Source: Candidatus Berkelbacteria bacterium
GTDB lineage: Bacteria; Patescibacteriota; UBA1384; JACPKC01
Length of the DNA stretch: 51,258 nucleotides
Assembly: GCA_016198415.1 (NCBI GenBank)
Contig: JACQIO010000014.1
Span: forward strand, 1 to 51,258
Reading direction: 5' to 3'
Shown one piece after another: positions 46,649 to 51,258 of the stretch. Within the stretch, counting starts at the first letter, position 1, and each line of letters opens with the position of its first letter. The position numbers and the translations under genes are program-made. A model generated the notes under the pieces. It had not been told where the DNA came from and ran no database searches. It saw only the letters and a program-made list of their open reading frames with translations.

Positions 46649-48068
46649 ATCGCGACGGCTCTGAGAACTCGATCGTCTCGTCCTTGAGCACGGCGTGGGT
46701 GATCGTGTGCTGAACGTCTGATCGATTGACGATGGTCACCTCGCCCCCCAGGTGGACGTTCGGTCCAAACTGGACATCGCCCTCCACCGTCAGGCGCTCA
46801 CAGGCCACCAGCGAAGGCAGCATCGGGAAGCGGGCCTCAAAGTCCGCCAGGAGACCGTAGTACTTGGGATCGAGGCGAATGATCGGTCCAGTCGAGCGCG
46901 ACGGGTGGAGCCGGAGCTGACCGGCGTGGAGTTCGTAGGCATCGGACCGAACCGCCAAGAGATCGGTGGTTTTTTTGACCGGCACAAAGCGGGCCCGGGG
47001 GACTTGGACGGCCACGGCACCCGGGAACTCATGAATGGCCGAGCCCATCGCCGTCTCCAGCTGAACGACCGCCAGCGAGGTTGGGTCCGTAGGATCGACG
47101 GTCTTTCGATTGACGATCACGGGCAGGTTGAGCGGACCGGCCGCGAGCCGCTCCTTGACTGCGCTCAGATCAAGCCAGAGGCTGTTGGTGTTGAAGGCGC
47201 GGTGCCGAGTGATGTCTTGGAAAGCCGGCTCGTCCGCCGGCAGACACTGGGCGACCTCGCGCAGGAGGAGCCGGCCGTCCAGCCCGCGGGCCAGGTGACC
47301 GCCCTTGCGGTCCGCTTCGGTCCGCTCTGCCACCTCCATGAGGAATGGGTGCTGACCTTGGATGAGGGCGCCAAGGAGCGTTGGGTCGACGGTGGCGCCG
47401 AGGTTGTCAGCGTTCGAGACAAACAGGTAGCGAATCTCATCAGTCAAGAAGGTCTCGAGGAGCCCGCTCGAGAGGAGCGTCAGGTAGAGATCCCCGTGGC
47501 CCGGTGGCGCCCAAGCCAGCTCAGGCTCGGCCGGCCAGTCGACGGGCCCCAAGCGCTCAGCCGAAAGCTTGGGGAGCCGGTGCTGGAGGACGGTCAGGGG
47601 GACGGCCTGGTCAGGGTCCGCCTCGGCCCGACGCGCCAGGAACGCTCCCGTGGCCTCGTCCGTGGCGGTGCTATTCATGAGAACCAGCGGCAGCGAGGCA
47701 CCGGTGCTCCGCCGCAGCGAGACGAGCTGATCGAGTATGAGATCCAGGAAGCTGGCGCTGCCCCGGATAGGCAGGAGCGACTTTGGCCCCCGCAGGCCCA
47801 TGTTCGTCCCCAGGCCACCGTTCAGCTTGAGGACCGCCAGTTGGCCGAGGGCCGCCTGTCCAAGCGGCGTCACCTCGTCGATGGCGTCGTAGGCCGGAAG
47901 GTCGGTGACCGGCGTGATGTCCGCCTCCCGAATGAAACCCGCCTGACCGGCCACCAAGGATTGGTACTGACGCGCGACCTCGGTGATGAAAACCTCTGGC
48001 GCACCGTCAGCCACCAGCCGCGATGCCACAGCTGGCCACTGGTCCTGGGGGGTTCGCACACCGGTCAT
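46635..48068 (-). CDS. UTP--glucose-1-phosphate uridylyltransferase, UDPGP (eukaryotic-type) family
   Basis: LAVLKLNGGLGTNMGLRGPKSLLPIRG; FVSNADNLGATVDPTLLG; NTNSLWLDL. Confidence 0.87.
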   Translation of the reverse strand: MTGVRTPQDQWPAVASRLVADGAPEVFITEVARQYQSLVAGQAGFIREADITPVTDLPAYDAIDEVTPLGQAALGQLAVLKLNGGLGTNMGLRGPKSLLPIRGSASFLDLILDQLVSLRRSTGASLPLVLMNSTATDEATGAFLARRAEADPDQAVPLTVLQHRLPKLSAERLGPVDWPAEPELAWAPPGHGDLYLTLLSSGLLETFLTDEIRYLFVSNADNLGATVDPTLLGALIQGQHPFLMEVAERTEADRKGGHLARGLDGRLLLREVAQCLPADEPAFQDITRHRAFNTNSLWLDLSAVKERLAAGPLNLPVIVNRKTVDPTDPTSLAVVQLETAMGSAIHEFPGAVAVQVPRARFVPVKKTTDLLAVRSDAYELHAGQLRLHPSRSTGPIIRLDPKYYGLLADFEARFPMLPSLVACERLTVEGDVQFGPNVHLGGEVTIVNRSDVQHTITHAVLKDETIEFSEPSRFTAS

Positions 48069-48157
48069 GATGCCTTGAGTCTAGCGGGGGAGGGGAGTCT
48101 CCGGCAACTCGCGACGCGGGCGTGCTACAATATGAGCAGCAGGGGAGGGTCCTCGAC

Positions 48158-49564
48158 ATGAGACCGATTCGTCGGTGGCTGGGATTACTCATCATCACCC
48201 CACTCGTCTTGACGGGCTGTTTTGGTGGTGGCACCACACCAACCCCCACTGACTCAACCGAGCCAGCGGCGAATACCATCGAGATCTGGCGACCCTTTGA
48301 GAGCGAGGAGGTCTTCAATCCCATCCTCGCTTCTATGGAAGCGAGCAACGAGGGCCTGGACCTCGTCTACCGCCAGATCCCGATTGAGGAGTACGATCTC
48401 CGAATCAACGAGGCCCTCGCCTCAGAAGCCGGGCCGGACATCATCTCGATCCCCTCAGACGCCCTTGATCGATACAAGGACCGCCTCGTCCCAGCCCCGG
48501 AGGGCGTGATCCCCTCGAATACCCGGACGGCAGTCACCACCAATACCGATGCCCTGGCGGCGTTCTTTGCGCCGGTCGTCAGACAAGACGTGATGCGCGA
48601 CGATCAGATCTACGGCCTGCCGCTCTACGTCGACACCCTCGCGATTTACGTCAACCCCGCTCTCGTCCGGGCCCGGGCCCAACAATTTGACCGAGCCGAG
48701 CGACGGGAGGAGGCGGAGTTCCTCAAGTCCTTCGGCTTCAACACGTACGATCGACTGATCACGGCCATCGAACTCCTCACGGAACGAAGAACCGACGGGA
48801 GTTTTGAGGTCGCGGGGCTTGCTGCCGGCACGTCAAGTAACGTTCGGGCTGCCGCTGATATCGTCAGCGCGATGATGCTCCAGAACGGAACCCAGATGCT
48901 CGCTCCGGATGACCAGAACGCCACCTTCCACCTGGCGATTGACGGGCCGGCCGGCGCTAAGATTTTCCGGGGCACTGAGGCGCTCACCCGTTACACTAGC
49001 TTTGCAGATCCTGCCAACAGCTTCTATACCTGGAACGCCAGCATGCCGGATGACGTCCAAGCCTTCCTGGATGGGAAGGTAGCAATGATCTTTGGCTACC
49101 AGTACTACGAGCTTCTCTTCCGCCAACTCGCCCCAACGTTTAGCTATGCCGTCGTTCCTTTTCCTCAGATTGCTGATACCGAACGGCCGGTCGACTACGG
49201 CTCCTACTGGGTGGAGGTGGTCACCAAGAGCGCCGAGAATCCTGGGTTGACTTGGGGCGTCCTGGCCAAGCTCGGCGGGGACTTCAACCAAAGCTTCCTG
49301 GACAGCACCGGCCGGCCGTCACCCAGACCCACAACCGATGCGATCCCGAGTACGATCGGGCGAGCGAGCGAGACCAAGTCGCCCTTCAGCTACCAGCCCC
49401 AGACCGCCACCAGTTGGCGGAAAGGGAAGCGGCCAGACCGCGTCGACAACCTGTTCCGAGACATGATTCGGCGCGTCTCTCAAGATGGTGAGCCAGCCCA
49501 GACGGCCATTGAGGCGACTGCTAAGCTCGTCACGGAGCAGAGCCTCCAGACAGAGTGGCCGTGA
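48158..49564 (+). CDS. extracellular solute-binding lipoprotein
   Basis: Lipobox LVLTGC after MRPIRRWLGLLIITP; IEIWRPFESEEVFNPILASME; ALASEAGPDIISIPSDAL. Confidence 0.82.
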   Translation: MRPIRRWLGLLIITPLVLTGCFGGGTTPTPTDSTEPAANTIEIWRPFESEEVFNPILASMEASNEGLDLVYRQIPIEEYDLRINEALASEAGPDIISIPSDALDRYKDRLVPAPEGVIPSNTRTAVTTNTDALAAFFAPVVRQDVMRDDQIYGLPLYVDTLAIYVNPALVRARAQQFDRAERREEAEFLKSFGFNTYDRLITAIELLTERRTDGSFEVAGLAAGTSSNVRAAADIVSAMMLQNGTQMLAPDDQNATFHLAIDGPAGAKIFRGTEALTRYTSFADPANSFYTWNASMPDDVQAFLDGKVAMIFGYQYYELLFRQLAPTFSYAVVPFPQIADTERPVDYGSYWVEVVTKSAENPGLTWGVLAKLGGDFNQSFLDSTGRPSPRPTTDAIPSTIGRASETKSPFSYQPQTATSWRKGKRPDRVDNLFRDMIRRVSQDGEPAQTAIEATAKLVTEQSLQTEWP

Positions 49565-49890
49565 TGAACACGGCTATGTTGCGGGTGGCGGCCAACACCA
49601 CCGGCGAGCTCGGTGGAATCCAGCTGGAGCCAGTCATTGATCCCAAGTACGGCGGGACCCTCGTGGAGTTCTTCACCAAGGGGGTGCCGGACTTCCTCTT
49701 AGGTTTTGCCGGTCTGATTGCCCTGGTCATGCTCTTGATCGGCGGCCTCTGGTACCTCTTCAACGCCGGGAACTCGGATGCCACCGGTCAGGCCAGGAAC
49801 ACGATGCTCTGGTCCCTGATTGGACTCTTGGTGGTCCTGCTCTCCTACGCGGCCCTCAACTTCATTCGCCAGGCGCTGGGGTCCGGATGA
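49564..49890 (+). CDS. small membrane protein, VirB2/TrbC pilin-like
   Basis: Two TM segments separated by NAGNSDATGQARNTMLWSLIG; start approximate. Confidence 0.65.
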   Translation: MNTAMLRVAANTTGELGGIQLEPVIDPKYGGTLVEFFTKGVPDFLLGFAGLIALVMLLIGGLWYLFNAGNSDATGQARNTMLWSLIGLLVVLLSYAALNFIRQALGSG

Positions 49891-50219
49891 ATCGTCTCGC
49901 GTTCCTCCTTCTGACTCTCCTCCCTGGGCTCGCGAGCGCCGAGGGCTTGCTCCCAGAGAACTTTGGCGACCCAGAAAACCAAACCTACGCCTACGTGCTG
50001 TACTCATTGAAACACCTCGGCAACGTTGCCATCCAGATTGTCTTTGCTGTCGCCCTCGTCTTCCTCATCCTGACCGGCTACCGAATGATCACCTCGCTCG
50101 GCAACGACAAGGCGGTCCAGCAGTCCAAGATGAGCATCCTCTACATCATCATTGGGATTCTGGTGGTCATCGGCGCCTACGTGATTGTGAACACCCTCGG
50201 CCAACAGATCCTCCGGTGA
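49887..50219 (+). CDS. small membrane protein, VirB2/TrbC pilin-like
   Basis: Signal peptide (MNRLAFLLLTLLPGLASAEG) plus two TM segments. Confidence 0.65.
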   Translation: MNRLAFLLLTLLPGLASAEGLLPENFGDPENQTYAYVLYSLKHLGNVAIQIVFAVALVFLILTGYRMITSLGNDKAVQQSKMSILYIIIGILVVIGAYVIVNTLGQQILR

Positions 50220-50392
50220 GAGACTTCCAGATGACCAGGGGGCCAGACTGCCAGTACATTTCCCAGGAGGATCCGGTCGGCTGACGGTCTGGATGTCTGA
50301 TGGTCTGCCTGCTACGGGCAGGCATGTGGATAAGCTCAGCAAGCAAGTCGGCAGAAGATAGGGTAGTATCGGTACGTACACAGGAGGGATCA

Positions 50393-50884
50393 ATGATGCA
50401 CTCCGTCCGAGGGTGGTATATCAGGAATCGAGAACGAATCTATCGTATCGCAGGAACCGGCGCGGGCGTGGGGAGTCTCTTAGTCCCCACCACGGCGATC
50501 GGTGCAAGCGCTGCGGGCACAACGACAACTGGTGGAACAATCACGCAGCCGACTCTGCCACCTGGCTTTCAGAACCTTGGGGCGCTGATCTCCCGGATCT
50601 TCACGATTGCGGCTGGGATCGCAGGCATCGTCTTCTTGATCCTCTTCCTGATTGGGGCCATCCAGTATCTGACCGCCGCCGGCAATGAAGACAACACTAA
50701 GAAGGCCCGGACGCTCATGCTCGATGCCTTCGTTGGCCTCATCTTGGTCCTCGCCGCCTGGGCCATCGGGACCTTCGTGCTCAGTATTCTGGGCATCTCA
50801 ACAACCAGCGAATTCTTCTCGATTCAGAACAGTAGTACTGGAACAGTTACCCCCGGGGCGTCGACAGCGCCGCTGACCCCGTAG
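50393..50884 (+). CDS. small membrane protein, VirB2/TrbC pilin-like
   Basis: Two TM segments separated by TAAGNEDNTKKARTLMLDAFVG; ATG within ATGATG cluster at 50393-50398. Confidence 0.7.
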   Translation: MMHSVRGWYIRNRERIYRIAGTGAGVGSLLVPTTAIGASAAGTTTTGGTITQPTLPPGFQNLGALISRIFTIAAGIAGIVFLILFLIGAIQYLTAAGNEDNTKKARTLMLDAFVGLILVLAAWAIGTFVLSILGISTTSEFFSIQNSSTGTVTPGASTAPLTP

Positions 50885-50899
50885 AGTTGGTGCTTCGAT

Positions 50900-50935
50900 C
50901 ACCAAAGAGACGCGCTCAAGCGCGTCTCTTTGGTG
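50900..50935 (+). terminator. hairpin CACCAAAGAGACGCGC-TCAA-GCGCGTCTCTTTGGTG
   Basis: 16-bp perfect stem directly after the stop at 50884. Confidence 0.85.
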
Positions 50936-50973
50936 CCGGGCGTGGTAGAATATACGCAAGCATAGGGAGGGAG

Positions 50974-51258
50974 ATGCGTCACCGTTTCCTGATGACTGGA
51001 GCCATGCTGGCAACGCTCATCGCCGTCGCGCCGAGTTTGGCTGGGGCCGCCGATGAGTTCCTCTTCAACGCCCCCTCGGCCGTGCCGGAGGGCTTGCGGA
51101 CGCTGGGACCGGCGCTGGGCAAGATCTGGTCTATCATCGCCGCCATTGCCGGGATCGTCTTCCTGGTCATGATCCTCATTGGCGGGATCTCGTACCTCTC
51201 CTCCGCCGGCAACGAGGATGGGACCAAGAAGGCCCGGACGCTCATGCTCGATGCCTTC
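50974..51258 (+). CDS. small membrane protein, pilin-like, truncated by window end
   Basis: MRHRFLMTGAMLATLIAVAPSLAGAADEF...SSAGNEDGTKKARTLMLDAF; GGGAGGGAG RBS. Confidence 0.75.
   Translation, partial: MRHRFLMTGAMLATLIAVAPSLAGAADEFLFNAPSAVPEGLRTLGPALGKIWSIIAAIAGIVFLVMILIGGISYLSSAGNEDGTKKARTLMLDAF

Noticed and set aside
46752-48161. 469-aa plus-strand ORF
   Set aside because: Antisense to the UDPGP uridylyltransferase, which carries conserved motifs.

Overview
Window of about 51 kb, high GC, densely coded. Inferred to come from a Patescibacteria/CPR-type or similar streamlined bacterial genome; this is an inference from gene content (small VirB2/TrbC-like pilins, a wHTH+Cas2/PaaX-C-like gene, compact coupled operons) and was not verified. 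Main contents, left to right: (1) a minus-strand mixed tRNA/mRNA unit with two tRNA-Ser genes around an unknown 501-aa protein, followed by a NUDIX protein; (2) glyA, then a patch of small orphan genes (sigma-region-4-like, strand-rich repeat protein, 57-aa ORF) each followed by nearly the same GC-rich hairpin; (3) a large surface-polysaccharide locus (~8.6-36.4 kb): gmd, several GT2/GT4 glycosyltransferases, DUF2304, GtrA, a flippase, asparagine synthase, heparinase II/III, a fused dehydrogenase, galE, and wecC/wecB-like genes; folD sits within it; (4) a ~0.73 kb unit consisting of a wHTH + Cas2/PaaX-C-like gene bracketed by two near-identical 38-bp perfect palindromes and apparently frameshifted at a (CGAG)3 tetranucleotide repeat. 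I consider this the best candidate for an undescribed element; (5) a subtilisin-like protease and a second secreted protein sharing about 120-aa C-terminal repeats; (6) PAP2-like, comF, hsp20, UDPGP-family uridylyltransferase, and a solute-binding lipoprotein followed by four consecutive small two-TM pilin-like genes, the last cut by the window end. No CRISPR array, cas1, rRNA or classical transposase was seen. All assignments are by eye from motifs; no database search was run.
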